From assembly GCA_905235165.1 (NCBI GenBank), contig CAJOKK010000002.1:13100-46795 (forward strand): a DNA stretch of 33,696 nucleotides. The letters run 5' to 3'. The position numbers and the translations under genes were made by a program. The notes under the pieces were generated by a model that saw only the letters and a list, made by a program, of their open reading frames with translations, was not told where the DNA came from and ran no database searches. The DNA is from an uncultured Atopobiaceae bacterium. Its GTDB lineage: Bacteria > Actinomycetota > Coriobacteriia > Coriobacteriales > Atopobiaceae. Positions 15,805 through 23,939 of the stretch are shown in pieces (the first letter of the stretch is position 1; every line of letters starts with the position of its first letter).

Positions 15805-17270
15805 GCCTCCACCACCTCCTCGGCTCCGATGACCTCATGTTCGGCTAGGTCGGCAATCGTTCGCGCCACCGACGCCACGCGAGCTATGCCCCGACCTCCA
15901 AAGCCCTTGCGATCGGCAAGGGTCTCCAGGACCTCGCGCGCCCGATCCTCCATCGCCACCGCACTCAAGCCGTTGCCTGACCCACGCTGGCGCGCACTTC
16001 TCCACGATCGATACTCACGTGCCGCTGCCACCTGCTCAGCCATAAGCTCGGATGAAAGCCCCTCACTCCCCCGGATGACCTTGCGAGAGCTCGGCCGGGC
16101 CACGTCTATAAAGACGTCGATGCGGTCTATCAAAGGACCACACATCTTGGCTTGATAGGCTTGGATTCGCGCGGGAGTGCAGGTACAGGTGTGGCCGGGG
16201 TCACCCAGGTGTCCGCAAGGACAGGGGTTGGCCGCCGCGACGAACATGAAGTCGGCCGGAAAGACATAGGTGCCATCCGCACGAACGATCCTCACGCGGC
16301 GATCCTCAAGGGGTTGGCGAAGCGCCTGCAGGGTCAAGTTGTTGAACTCGGGAAGCTCGTCCAGAAAGAGAACGCCCTTATGGGCAAGGGAGATCTCACC
16401 CGGCGTGACCGGATGCCCGCCGCCGATCAAGCCCACCGACGAGACGGAGTGATGCGGTGCCCTGAAGGGGCGACCACCTGCCTCGAGGTCGTCAAGCGGC
16501 TCCCCGGCAACGGAGTGCAAGAGCATGGCCTCCACGCGATCTTCTGCAGAGAGGGACGGCAGTATGGTGGGAATCCGACGCGCGAGCATGGTCTTGCCCG
16601 CACCGGGAGGCCCCACCATGAGCACGCCATGGCTTCCCGCCGCCGCGATGACGAGCGCCCGCTTGGCAACCTCTTGGTCAACCACGTCAGCGAAGTCAAG
16701 CTCGCAGCAACGGCGACTCCCACAGTTAGCCTCCATGGCAACAGAGCCGCTCACCGCATAGGTTCCCAGCGCGTCGACCCCGCGTCGCAGCTGAGAAAGG
16801 GCCTGGATGCTACGTTCCCGCTCTGAGACCAGCCAACCCTGCGGATCTTCTCGGGCGTGCACAAAGGCCAAGCCCTTCTCCGAAGCAAGCAGGGCAAAGG
16901 CCACCGTCCCGCGCACTGGGGTCACGCCCCCATTGAGGTCGAGCTCGCCCACAAAGAGGCAGTCATCAAGCCCATCGGGAGGAATCTGCTTGGAGCAGGC
17001 GAGAATGGCCACGGCAATCGGCAGGTCAAGGCCCGTTCCCGTCTTCTTGATCTCACCGGGAGCAAGGTTGACCGTCACGTTGGCGCGAGGCATCGTGAAC
17101 CCACAGCTATTCATGGCACAGCGCACGCGCGCGACCGCCTCGTGCACCGAGGTGTCAGGCATGCCCACGATGTGTACACCGGGTATTCCCGCCGTGAAGG
17201 AGACCTCGACGCACACGTCAACCGCCTCAGCCCCGCGCACCACTGCCGAGTGCACGCTGAAGGAGGCCAT
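15777..17270 (-). CDS. comM: YifB/ComM family Mg-chelatase-like AAA+ ATPase
   Basis: A 497-aa AAA+ ATPase. In Vibrio and Haemophilus ComM is a branch-migration helicase that extends heteroduplex DNA in transformation. The N-terminal domain has GIPGVHIVGMPDTSVHEA and NLAPGEIKKTGTGLDLP. The ATPase domain has Walker A GPPGAGKT (220-227), Walker B VLFLDELPEF (300-309), and a Cys-rich NPCPCGHLGDPGHTCTC element. The C-terminal domain has IDRIDVFIDV. GGAGG lies upstream of the ATG, which follows the yraN stop by one base, and the gene overlaps dprA. The yraN-comM-dprA order is common and argues for one unit devoted to DNA uptake or recombination. Confidence 0.93.
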   Translation of the reverse strand: MASFSVHSAVVRGAEAVDVCVEVSFTAGIPGVHIVGMPDTSVHEAVARVRCAMNSCGFTMPRANVTVNLAPGEIKKTGTGLDLPIAVAILACSKQIPPDGLDDCLFVGELDLNGGVTPVRGTVAFALLASEKGLAFVHAREDPQGWLVSERERSIQALSQLRRGVDALGTYAVSGSVAMEANCGSRRCCELDFADVVDQEVAKRALVIAAAGSHGVLMVGPPGAGKTMLARRIPTILPSLSAEDRVEAMLLHSVAGEPLDDLEAGGRPFRAPHHSVSSVGLIGGGHPVTPGEISLAHKGVLFLDELPEFNNLTLQALRQPLEDRRVRIVRADGTYVFPADFMFVAAANPCPCGHLGDPGHTCTCTPARIQAYQAKMCGPLIDRIDVFIDVARPSSRKVIRGSEGLSSELMAEQVAAAREYRSWRSARQRGSGNGLSAVAMEDRAREVLETLADRKGFGGRGIARVASVARTIADLAEHEVIGAEEVVEACSYRPRSE

Positions 17271-17271
17271 G

Positions 17272-17769
17272 TCAGTCCTCCCAAAGGTAGACGTTGTCAA
17301 GGTAATGCAGGCGCGCAAGGTTCTCAGAGACGATCGAGACGGCAATCACGTCAAAGCGCGCCGAGAAGCAGCCGGGATGCTCACAGATGTAGAGCAAGGC
17401 CATGTTGCGATAGCGGCTCATCTTGGTTGGGGTAACGGCGATCTCGGGATAGATGGTGCGCTTCTCGCCCAAGTTGAGACGGGTCTTCACCTCCACCAGC
17501 ACAATGCTGTCGCCGTCACAAGCGATGATGTCCGCCTCACCGAACTTGCAGGACCAGTTGCGCTCAAGCAGCTCAAGGCCGTGCTTCTCGCACCAACGCG
17601 CCGCAATCATCTCGCCCTGCATGCCCACCTCGTGCGGGCTCAGCTCGCCCACCGGCTTTTTGCAGGACAGGCGCGGATAGCGCTCGACCTCCTCCGTCTT
17701 GACGCGCGCCTCGCAGGCCACCCGCGCACTCAGGGTAAAGTCATCAAGAAAAACCTTGCCAGCAGACAT
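17272..17769 (-). CDS. yraN: YraN (UPF0102) family predicted nuclease
   Basis: A 165-aa protein of the UPF0102 family, predicted to have the PD-(D/E)XK nuclease fold. The catalytic block is GEADIIACDGDSIVLVEVKTR with Asp80, Glu93 and Lys95, preceded by GMQGEMIAARWCEKHGLELLERNW. The first 45 or so residues (to GELSPHE) are an extension not usual in the family. The start at 17769 has GGGAGG upstream, and a shorter start at Met50 would remove the extension, so the N-terminus is the least certain part. The stop abuts the comM ATG. Function is unproven; neighbours suggest DNA processing. Confidence 0.88.
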   Translation of the reverse strand: MSAGKVFLDDFTLSARVACEARVKTEEVERYPRLSCKKPVGELSPHEVGMQGEMIAARWCEKHGLELLERNWSCKFGEADIIACDGDSIVLVEVKTRLNLGEKRTIYPEIAVTPTKMSRYRNMALLYICEHPGCFSARFDVIAVSIVSENLARLHYLDNVYLWED

Positions 17770-17819
17770 ACCGCCTCCCGTCGTCGCGATGAATCGGAAG
17801 ACCTAGTGTGACAAGGCAA

Positions 17820-17866
17820 GCTGGCAGCAAGCTTGCATGGAGCTGACAGGATGCTGGCAGCAAGCT
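17820..17866. repeat. Short direct repeat upstream of yraN
   Basis: GCTGGCAGCAAGCT occurs at 17820-17833 and 17853-17866, 33 nt apart, in the 171-nt gap between rnhB and yraN. It may be a local duplication or a pair of regulator sites. No clear terminator or promoter was recognised in this gap. Confidence 0.5.
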
Positions 17867-17940
17867 GCAATCGGAACAAAAACCGTCACGGAGCCGCTGA
17901 TAGCGAGCTCGTGATGTGTCTGGCCCCATTGAAAGGCGAT

Positions 17941-18732
17941 TTAGAAGAGACTGGGAGTCTCCAGAAAGTTGCCACAAAAGGACACGCGATGGATGGGCGA
18001 AAGGCCCTTCTCGCGAATGGCCGCAATGTGCTCGGCCGAGCCATAGCCCTTGCAGGCGGCAAGGTGATAGCCGGGATACTCCGTGTCGTAGGCCACCATG
18101 AGCTCGTCTCGCGTGACCTTGGCCACGATGGAGGCGGCCGCGATGCAGGCGATATGCGCGTCTCCCTTTACGACGGTCTGCTCCTTGGGATGGACGTGAA
18201 CCGGGTTGCCATCGATAAGAACGGCATCGGGCTCAATGCCACATTCGGCAATCGCCTGCGTCATGGCCATGCGAAGGGCGTTGGCCATACCCACGGCGTC
18301 GATGGAAGCCGGCTCAATATGCGCGATGCCAATGGCCACGGCAACCTCGGCGATTTGGGCAGCCAAGGTCTCGCGACGGGCAGGCGTAAGCTGCTTGGAG
18401 TCGTTGATGCCCCACACGATGGGCTCTGCCGGCAAGACGACGGCCCCAACGGTCAGGGGGCCGGCAATGGCTCCGCGACCCACCTCATCGACGCCGATGG
18501 CAAGGCCCCCTTGGGCGAGCTCTTGCTGGAGGCGATACATCTCGAGCACGCGATCGCGCTCCCCCAGCTCGCGCTCCGCGCGGCGCTGCGCCGTCTGGAT
18601 GGCCTTCTGTACCTGCTTGCGCGGGTCGTCTTGGTAACGCTCCACCAAAGCCGCGACCTCGTCGGCAGGAGCCGTGGCAAGAAGGGCCGCGACCTCACGG
18701 GCACTTGCGGCAACAACTCGTTTCTCTGCCAT
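17941..18732 (-). CDS. rnhB: Ribonuclease HII
   Basis: Endonuclease that cleaves the RNA strand of RNA-DNA hybrids and nicks at single misincorporated ribonucleotides. The 263-aa protein has an N-terminal extension of about 70 residues, often seen in Gram-positive RNase HII, then the catalytic start IGVDEVGRGAIAGPL (Asp82, Glu83), NDSKQLTPARRE, LIDGNP (Asp174), KGDAHIACIAAASIVAKVTRD (Asp191), and YPGYHLAACKGYGSAEH. AGGAGG lies seven bases before the ATG; the in-frame extension to 18777 has no such support. It is the first gene of the minus-strand run that continues to yraN. Confidence 0.95.
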   Translation of the reverse strand: MAEKRVVAASAREVAALLATAPADEVAALVERYQDDPRKQVQKAIQTAQRRAERELGERDRVLEMYRLQQELAQGGLAIGVDEVGRGAIAGPLTVGAVVLPAEPIVWGINDSKQLTPARRETLAAQIAEVAVAIGIAHIEPASIDAVGMANALRMAMTQAIAECGIEPDAVLIDGNPVHVHPKEQTVVKGDAHIACIAAASIVAKVTRDELMVAYDTEYPGYHLAACKGYGSAEHIAAIREKGLSPIHRVSFCGNFLETPSLF

Positions 18733-18791
18733 GGCATTTCCTCCTCGACACACGCGATGGGCGCGGCGCGCTTGCAAACAACGCTATCAAG

Positions 18792-18819
18792 GATATAGAA
18801 AAGGAGGGCTTCTGCACAA
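18792..18819 (-). promoter_or_regulatory. Possible rnhB promoter
   Basis: On the minus strand TTGTGC (18814-18819) and TATATC (18792-18797) are separated by 16 nt, giving a leader of about 50 nt before the ATG at 18732. Confidence 0.35.
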
Positions 18820-18854
18820 TGTGAGGTCGCCAAGGCCTCGCCATGCACGTTATC

Positions 18855-18894
18855 TTGGGGCAAATCTGGGTTTTGGGGCAATTTTGCACCCCAA
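18855..18894. repeat. TTGGGGCAA direct repeat and hairpin
   Basis: TTGGGGCAA occurs at 18855-18863 and again at 18873-18881. The second copy also pairs its TTGGGG with CCCCAA at 18889-18894. It lies in the long gap upstream of rnhB; no role can be assigned. Confidence 0.45.
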
Positions 18895-18912
18895 CTGCAC
18901 CTCGGACGCTTC

Positions 18913-19084
18913 TTTCGTACCACGTTTTGACGGTTATGCGAACCTCTTTGTTCCCATGGGGGCATTTCGCGCAGTGTTGCAATTCTTGATATTTCATTTA
19001 CCTGCGCTTTTGCTTATATAAATAGTGCAACTAAGTACATTAGGAAAAGCAAGGTTCACATAACCGTAAAAACGTGGTATGAAA
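18913..19084. repeat. 33-bp inverted repeat flanking an AT-rich 106-bp centre
   Basis: 18913-18945 and 19052-19084 are reverse complements at 30 of 33 positions (left arm starts TTTCGTACCACG, ends ATGCGAACCT). The centre is AT-rich, with GCTTATATAAATAGTGCAAC and no open frame of note, unlike the GC-rich surroundings. The whole 172-bp unit sits in the 498-nt gap between rplS and rnhB. It resembles a MITE (non-autonomous transposable element) or a paired regulator site. No clear target-site duplication was seen. The rest of the gap holds only the rplS terminator and weak promoter-like sequence. Confidence 0.75.
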
Positions 19085-19179
19085 CGCATCGCGCACGCAT
19101 AGCTGAGCGTCAAAGTGGGTCCCACGGGGCTTTGTCGCCATCGGATTACGACTCCAAGCTTGCACAGCACCCATACATA

Positions 19180-19211
19180 ACAAAAAATCGCCCCGGGAAT
19201 CCGGGGCGGTT
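19180..19211 (-). terminator. Terminator of rplS
   Basis: CGCCCCGG/CCGGGGCG forms an 8-bp stem with a short loop, followed on the minus strand by ATTTTTTG. It lies about 20 nt beyond the rplS stop. Confidence 0.85.
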
Positions 19212-19230
19212 TCTGTGCGTGTGTCTCGCC

Positions 19231-19572
19231 TTAGCGCTTCTCGCGGATGCGAGCGGCCTTGCCGATACGATCGCGCAGGTAGTAGAGCTTTGCACGACGG
19301 ACGTCACCGTGACGGACGACCTCGAGCTTCGCGATCTTGGGGCTGTGAAGGGGGAACGTACGCTCGACACCGATACCGAAGCTGATCTTGCGGACGGTAA
19401 AGGTCTCGCGTGCGCCGGCACCGCTCATGCGGATGACGTCGCCCTGGAAGACCTGCTCACGCTCACGCTCGCCTTCCTTAATGCGGTAGTACACCTTCAC
19501 GTTGTCGCCGACGAGAACCGTGGGGATGTCCTCACGGATCTGCTGACGCTCAATAGCGCGAATGTAATCCAT
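19231..19572 (-). CDS. rplS: 50S ribosomal protein L19
   Basis: Large-subunit protein at the 30S-50S interface. The 113-aa protein has the expected LVGDNVKVYYRIKEGEREREQ, FQGDVIRMSGAGARETFTVRK, GIGVERTFPLHSPKIAKLEV and RAKLYYLRDRIGKAARI. The ATG has GAGG seven bases upstream and lies 64 nt after the predicted transcription start. In many bacteria rplS ends the rpsP-rimM-trmD operon. Here it is separate, about 9 kb from trmD, with its own good promoter (19643-19671) and terminator. Confidence 0.97.
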   Translation of the reverse strand: MDYIRAIERQQIREDIPTVLVGDNVKVYYRIKEGEREREQVFQGDVIRMSGAGARETFTVRKISFGIGVERTFPLHSPKIAKLEVVRHGDVRRAKLYYLRDRIGKAARIREKR

Positions 19573-19642
19573 GCTCGTACCTCGTTCTTCTCTAGAGGTG
19601 CCGCCATACGTGAGCGACACATAGGTTTACACACAGCAGCTT

Positions 19643-19671
19643 AGTATAGGGAAGCGAGTCGAATCAGACAA
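19643..19671 (-). promoter_or_regulatory. rplS promoter
   Basis: TTGTCT (19666-19671) and TATACT (19643-19648) lie on the minus strand at the optimal 17-nt spacing. This is the best -35/-10 pair in the window. Confidence 0.75.
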
Positions 19672-19704
19672 GCTCCCTCCAGGAAAAATCGACGTATCCT
19701 CCAC

Positions 19705-20748
19705 TTACGTGAGGGCCCAACCTCGAGGAACGTTAATAGACTCGTAGATACGGATGGCATATCGGTCGGTCATGCTCGACAGATAGTCTGCCACCTGGAC
19801 ATCGGGCGGGTCGTCATGAATCCGGTATTCCTCGGGAACCTCATCAAGGTGGGTCACGAAGTACCTAAAGAGGCTCGTGACCAGGTGTTCTGCCTTGGGT
19901 TCCTCAAGCTTGGCGTCACCCGCCTCATAGAGGTTCTCGAAGAGCATGGAACGCAGGTTCATGGTGGCCCGCCAGACCTCGTCCGACATGGCTATGTCAC
20001 CTTCTGCCATGCTCGTTGCAACCATGTCGTGCACCATGGTCTCGATGCGGGCCGAAGAAGACTCCCCCAGCACACGACGCGACTCCTCGGGCAGGTCCTC
20101 CTCGCGAAGCAGGCCCGCGCGCTCGGCGTCGTCGATGTCATGGGCTATGTAGGCAATTCGGTCGGCACGCGCCACGATGCGCCCCTCTGGAGTCGTGGCA
20201 GCAAGGCTTCCCGTGTGGCAGCAAATGCCGTCAAGCACCTCAAAGGTCAGGTTGAGGCCACGGCCGTCCTTCTCCAAGACACGCGCGATGCGCACGCTCT
20301 GCTCGTTATGGCGAAAGAGGCTCTTGCCCTCCTTGCTGGAGGGGTCGATCGCGCGATACTCAGCCCGCGCGCGGCAAAGGGCTCGCTCCCCCGCATGACC
20401 AAAGGGGGTGTGGCCAAGGTCATGCCCCAAGGCGATGGCCTCGGTGAGGTCGACGTTGAGCCCGAGGGCCCGTGCGATAGAGCAGGAAACCTGCGCCACC
20501 TCGAGCGTGTGGGTCAGGCGGGTACGGAAGTGGTCGCCTTCGGGGGCGAGAAAGACCTGCGTCTTGTTGGCAAGCCGACGGAAGCTCTTGGAATGGAGGA
20601 TGCGGTCGCGGTCGCGTTGGAAGCAGGTACGCAGCGGGTCTTCCTCCTCGGGATGCTCTCGCCCGCGCGAGGAGTCGGAGAACGTCGCCTCAGGTGAGAA
20701 GATCTCATGCTCTCGCCGTTCGATGTCTTGCCGCTCGATGAGCTGCAT
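19705..20748 (-). CDS. dgt: dGTPase-like HD-domain triphosphohydrolase
   Basis: Hydrolyses dNTPs, classically dGTP, to deoxynucleoside and triphosphate. The 347-aa protein shows RDRDRILHSKSFRRLANKTQVF, RTRLTHTLEVAQ (His80), the HD pair in ALGHDLGHTPFGHAGE (His109-Asp110), FRHNEQSVR, and a later ADRIAYIAHDIDDA (metal-site Asp). Length fits the shorter dGTPase-like subfamily rather than the 500-aa enterobacterial Dgt. The start has GGGGGAGG upstream. A TACAAT-like -10 lies about 40 nt before the ATG. It is transcribed toward rplS but separated from it by the rplS promoter. Substrate preference cannot be read from sequence. Confidence 0.92.
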   Translation of the reverse strand: MQLIERQDIERREHEIFSPEATFSDSSRGREHPEEEDPLRTCFQRDRDRILHSKSFRRLANKTQVFLAPEGDHFRTRLTHTLEVAQVSCSIARALGLNVDLTEAIALGHDLGHTPFGHAGERALCRARAEYRAIDPSSKEGKSLFRHNEQSVRIARVLEKDGRGLNLTFEVLDGICCHTGSLAATTPEGRIVARADRIAYIAHDIDDAERAGLLREEDLPEESRRVLGESSSARIETMVHDMVATSMAEGDIAMSDEVWRATMNLRSMLFENLYEAGDAKLEEPKAEHLVTSLFRYFVTHLDEVPEEYRIHDDPPDVQVADYLSSMTDRYAIRIYESINVPRGWALT

Positions 20749-20886
20749 GTCCTCCCCCTAGCAGTAAGAGAGCTGTCGTGCTGCCATTGTAGGGCAGTCC
20801 TAGGGCAGAAGCAGCAAAAAGCAGGTGAGAGGCCCGTCAACCGGCTTGTCAGGAGATGGGCGTCGCTCTAGGACCGAGGGTGCCCT

Positions 20887-21007
20887 CTACCAAACAGTGA
20901 CATTTCCGGGCTGTTTTTGTCACAAAATGGCTGAGGGGGCCGAGGGGCGGGCCAGTGCATCCCTACCAAACAGTGTCATTTCAGGGCTGGTTTTGTCACA
21001 AAATGGC
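20887..21007. repeat. Two 45-nt direct repeats
   Basis: 20887-20931 and 20963-21007 match at 42 of 45 positions (start CTACCAAACAGTG, end TTTTGTCACAAAATGGC), separated by a 31-nt GC-rich spacer. The first copy also has GTGACA...TGTCAC symmetry, lost in the second by an A to T change. They lie between the ppdK terminator and the dgt promoter. They may be regulator sites, a small duplication or a dispersed repeat. Confidence 0.75.
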
Positions 21008-21024
21008 GGAAAACCCGTTCCCAT

Positions 21025-21055
21025 CAAAAAAGGGAGGGACCCGTAGGTCCCTCCC
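21025..21055 (-). terminator. Terminator of ppdK and the long minus-strand unit
   Basis: A perfect 10-bp stem GGGAGGGACC/GGTCCCTCCC (21032-21055) with a 4-nt loop is followed on the minus strand by TTTTTTG. It lies 30 nt after the ppdK stop. Confidence 0.9.
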
Positions 21056-21084
21056 CTAGCTAACAAGAGCTTGTGCTCGCAAAC

Positions 21085-23919
21085 TTAGGCGCGCGGAGCG
21101 ATCGTCTCGGCGCCACCGTTGGAGTTGAGCTTGGCCTGAGCAGCCGCAAGGCGTGCGATGGGCACACGGAAGGGCGAGCAGGACACGTAGTCCAGGCCGA
21201 GGTCATAGTACTTCTGGATGGAGTCGGGATCGCCACCCGTCTCGCCGCAGACACCGCAGGTGAGGTTCGGGTTCGTGGCCTTGCCACCCTCGACGCCCAT
21301 CTGGACCAGGCGGGCAACGCCACGGTCGAGCGTCGCAAACGGGTTGGTCTTGATGAGCTTCTCGTTCATGTAGGTGTCCAGGAAGGAGGACTCAACGTCG
21401 TCACGCGAGAAGCCGAGGCAGGTCTGCGTCAGGTCGTTGGTGCCGAAGGAGTAGAAGTCGGCGTACTTGGCGATGTGGTCGGCGGTGATGGCAGCGCGCG
21501 GCAGCTCGATCATGGTGCCGATGGGGATGTCGAGCTTGACGCCGTAGGCCTCCTCGACCTCAGCGATGTCAGCCTCGCACATGTGACGCAGGTGCTTGAG
21601 CTCCTCGGAGAAGGCAACCAGCGGGATCATGATCTCGGGCTTGGCGTCAATGCCCTCCTTGATGAGCTCGGCAGCAGCGCTGGCGATGGCCTTGAACTGC
21701 ATGTGGTTGAGCTCGGGATAGAGGAAGCCGAGGCGGCAGCCACGGGTGCCGAGCATGGGGTTGGCCTCCTGGAAGGAGTCGAGCTGCTTGAGGAGGGCCT
21801 GGTTGGCGTCGAGGGAACGCTGCAGGTCAACGTTCATCTTGGCGAAGGCGTCGTCGTAGGCGGCAGCGGCGCCGAGGGCCTTGCTGGCGGCCTCGATCTT
21901 CGCGATCTCGACCTCGAGCTCACGCGGGTCGTCGAGGAACTCGTGCAGCGGCGGATCGAGCAGGCGCACGATCACCGGCATGCCCTCCATGGCCTTGAAC
22001 ATGCCAAGGAAGTCGCCCTTCTGGGCCTCGCCGAGCTTCTCGAGGGCCTCGGCCTTGACCTGGGGATCGTCAGCCAGGATGAAGTTCTGGATGAGGTACT
22101 TGCGCTCACCGAGGAACATGTGCTCGGTACGGCAGAGGCCGATGCCCACGGCGCCGTTCTCGCGGGAGAGCTGAGCGTCCTCGGGGTTGTCGGCGTTGGC
22201 GCGCACGCCCATGATGCGGCCGCGCTCCTCGTTGAAGCGGATCTCGTCGGCCCAGTCGAGGATGGTCTGCAGGTCGCCACCGAGCTCAGGACGGATGAGC
22301 TTGGCCTCGCCCAGATAGACATTGCCGGAGGTACCGTCGATGGAGATGACGTCACCCTCGTGCAGGACGATGTCGGTGCCGGCGATGATGCACTGCTTGT
22401 TGAGAGCATCGATCTGCAGGGCCTCGGCGCCGCAGACGCAGGGCTCACCCATGCCACGGGCGATAACGGCCGCGTGGGAGGTCTTGCCACCGTGCGAGGT
22501 CAGGATGCCCTCAGCAGCGTCCATGCCGGGCAGGTCGTCCGGGGTGGTCTCCCAGCGGACGAGGATGCAGGGCTTGCCCTCGGCGGCGTACTCGACGGCG
22601 TCGTCAGAGGAGAAGACCACGGCGCCCACGGCAGCACCGGGGGAAGCGTTCAGGCCCTTGGCCAGGACCTCGCGACCCTTGATGTCAGCCGCGTCGAACT
22701 GCGGGTGCAGGAGCTGGTCGAGCTGCTCGGGAGCAACACGCATGACAGCCTGCTCCTTGGTGATGCGGCCCTCCTCGTACATCTGGATAGCGACGCGCAG
22801 GGCGGAAAGCGCGGTACGCTTGCCGACGCGGGTCTGCAGCATGTAGAGCTTGCCCTGCTCGATGGTGAACTCGAGGTCCATCATGTCGGCGTAGTGATCC
22901 TCAAGGATCTCGAAGACGTGGAAGAGCTCCTCGCCAGCCTTCTCCAGGCCGGGGACCTTGGGCAGGTCGGCGATGGGCTCGGTGTTACGGATGCCGGCCA
23001 CGACGTCCTCGCCCTGGGCGTTGACCAGGAAGTCGCCGTAGCGCTCGTTGGTGCCGTCAGCCGGGTTACGGGTGAAGGCAACGCCGGTAGCGGAGGTGTT
23101 GCCCTTGTTGCCGAAGGCCATGGCCTGAACGTTGACCGCGGTGCCAAGGGAATCGTCGATCTTGTTCTGCTTGCGGTAAAGGATGGCGCGCTCGGTGTTC
23201 CAGGAGCCGAAGACGGCCTGCTCAGCGAGGCGGAGCTGCAGGATGGGGTCGTGCGGGAAGACGGCCTTGCCGTTAACCTCGACCTCGGGGTAAGCAGCGA
23301 TGTCGACGTTGTCGGAGAAGATCTGCTTGAAGGTCTCAACGAGGTCCTTCAGATCGTCGGCGTCGAGGTCGGTGTCGAGCTTGACGCCCTTCTCGGCCTT
23401 CTTGGCGAGAATGGCGTCCTCGAAGAGCTGGCCGGAGACGCCCATGACGACGCTGGAGAACATCTGGACGAAACGACGATAGGAGTCGTAGGCAAAGCGG
23501 GGGTTCTCGGTCTGCTTGATGAGGCCCTGAACGGACTCGTCGTTGAGGCCGAGGTTAAGAACGGTGTCCATCATGCCGGGCATGGAGAAGGGAGCGCCGG
23601 AACGGACGGAAACCAGCAGAGGATCGTTGGGGTCGCCGAGCTTCTTGCCCATGCGCTCCTCGAGGTCCTTGCGGTACTCGTCGATCTCGTCGAGAACGCC
23701 CTCAGGCCAAACATTGCCGGCATTGGAATAGGCAACGCAGGTCTGGCAGGTGATGGTGAATCCCGAAGGCACAGGCAGGCCCAAGGCAGCCATCTCGGCA
23801 AGGTTGGCACCCTTGCCACCGGTAATCCACTTGGCCTCGTCGACGGTAGAGCCGGCAACCTCACTCACGTTGTTGCCCTCTGCGTCGAAGCCGAAGCGAT
23901 ACACATGCTTTTCAGCCAT
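21085..23919 (-). CDS. ppdK: Pyruvate, phosphate dikinase
   Basis: Interconverts pyruvate + ATP + Pi and PEP + AMP + PPi, serving glycolysis or gluconeogenesis in anaerobes. The 944-aa protein is slightly longer than the usual 870-890. It has the N-terminal ATP-grasp domain (GGKGANLAEM, VRSGAPFSMPGMMDTVLNLG), the phospho-histidine swivel domain with TSHGGKTSHAAVIARG (His482; regulatory Thr480 two residues before), and the C-terminal PEP/pyruvate barrel with GTNDLTQ and catalytic Cys891 in GVCGETGGDP. The common family motif is CGEHGGDP, so His is replaced by Thr. CGGAG lies seven bases before ATG 23919; an in-frame GTG two codons earlier is possible. A truncated regulator gene lies upstream and a structured leader at 23940-24017. 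Confidence 0.97.
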   Translation of the reverse strand: MAEKHVYRFGFDAEGNNVSEVAGSTVDEAKWITGGKGANLAEMAALGLPVPSGFTITCQTCVAYSNAGNVWPEGVLDEIDEYRKDLEERMGKKLGDPNDPLLVSVRSGAPFSMPGMMDTVLNLGLNDESVQGLIKQTENPRFAYDSYRRFVQMFSSVVMGVSGQLFEDAILAKKAEKGVKLDTDLDADDLKDLVETFKQIFSDNVDIAAYPEVEVNGKAVFPHDPILQLRLAEQAVFGSWNTERAILYRKQNKIDDSLGTAVNVQAMAFGNKGNTSATGVAFTRNPADGTNERYGDFLVNAQGEDVVAGIRNTEPIADLPKVPGLEKAGEELFHVFEILEDHYADMMDLEFTIEQGKLYMLQTRVGKRTALSALRVAIQMYEEGRITKEQAVMRVAPEQLDQLLHPQFDAADIKGREVLAKGLNASPGAAVGAVVFSSDDAVEYAAEGKPCILVRWETTPDDLPGMDAAEGILTSHGGKTSHAAVIARGMGEPCVCGAEALQIDALNKQCIIAGTDIVLHEGDVISIDGTSGNVYLGEAKLIRPELGGDLQTILDWADEIRFNEERGRIMGVRANADNPEDAQLSRENGAVGIGLCRTEHMFLGERKYLIQNFILADDPQVKAEALEKLGEAQKGDFLGMFKAMEGMPVIVRLLDPPLHEFLDDPRELEVEIAKIEAASKALGAAAAYDDAFAKMNVDLQRSLDANQALLKQLDSFQEANPMLGTRGCRLGFLYPELNHMQFKAIASAAAELIKEGIDAKPEIMIPLVAFSEELKHLRHMCEADIAEVEEAYGVKLDIPIGTMIELPRAAITADHIAKYADFYSFGTNDLTQTCLGFSRDDVESSFLDTYMNEKLIKTNPFATLDRGVARLVQMGVEGGKATNPNLTCGVCGETGGDPDSIQKYYDLGLDYVSCSPFRVPIARLAAAQAKLNSNGGAETIAPRA

Positions 23920-23939
23920 ACTCACACTCCGTTCTGCTC

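Noticed and set aside
20887..21007. Two 45-nt repeats with a 31-nt spacer, considered as a minimal CRISPR array.
   Set aside because: Only two units, repeats differ at three positions, the length is long for a CRISPR repeat, and no cas gene is present.
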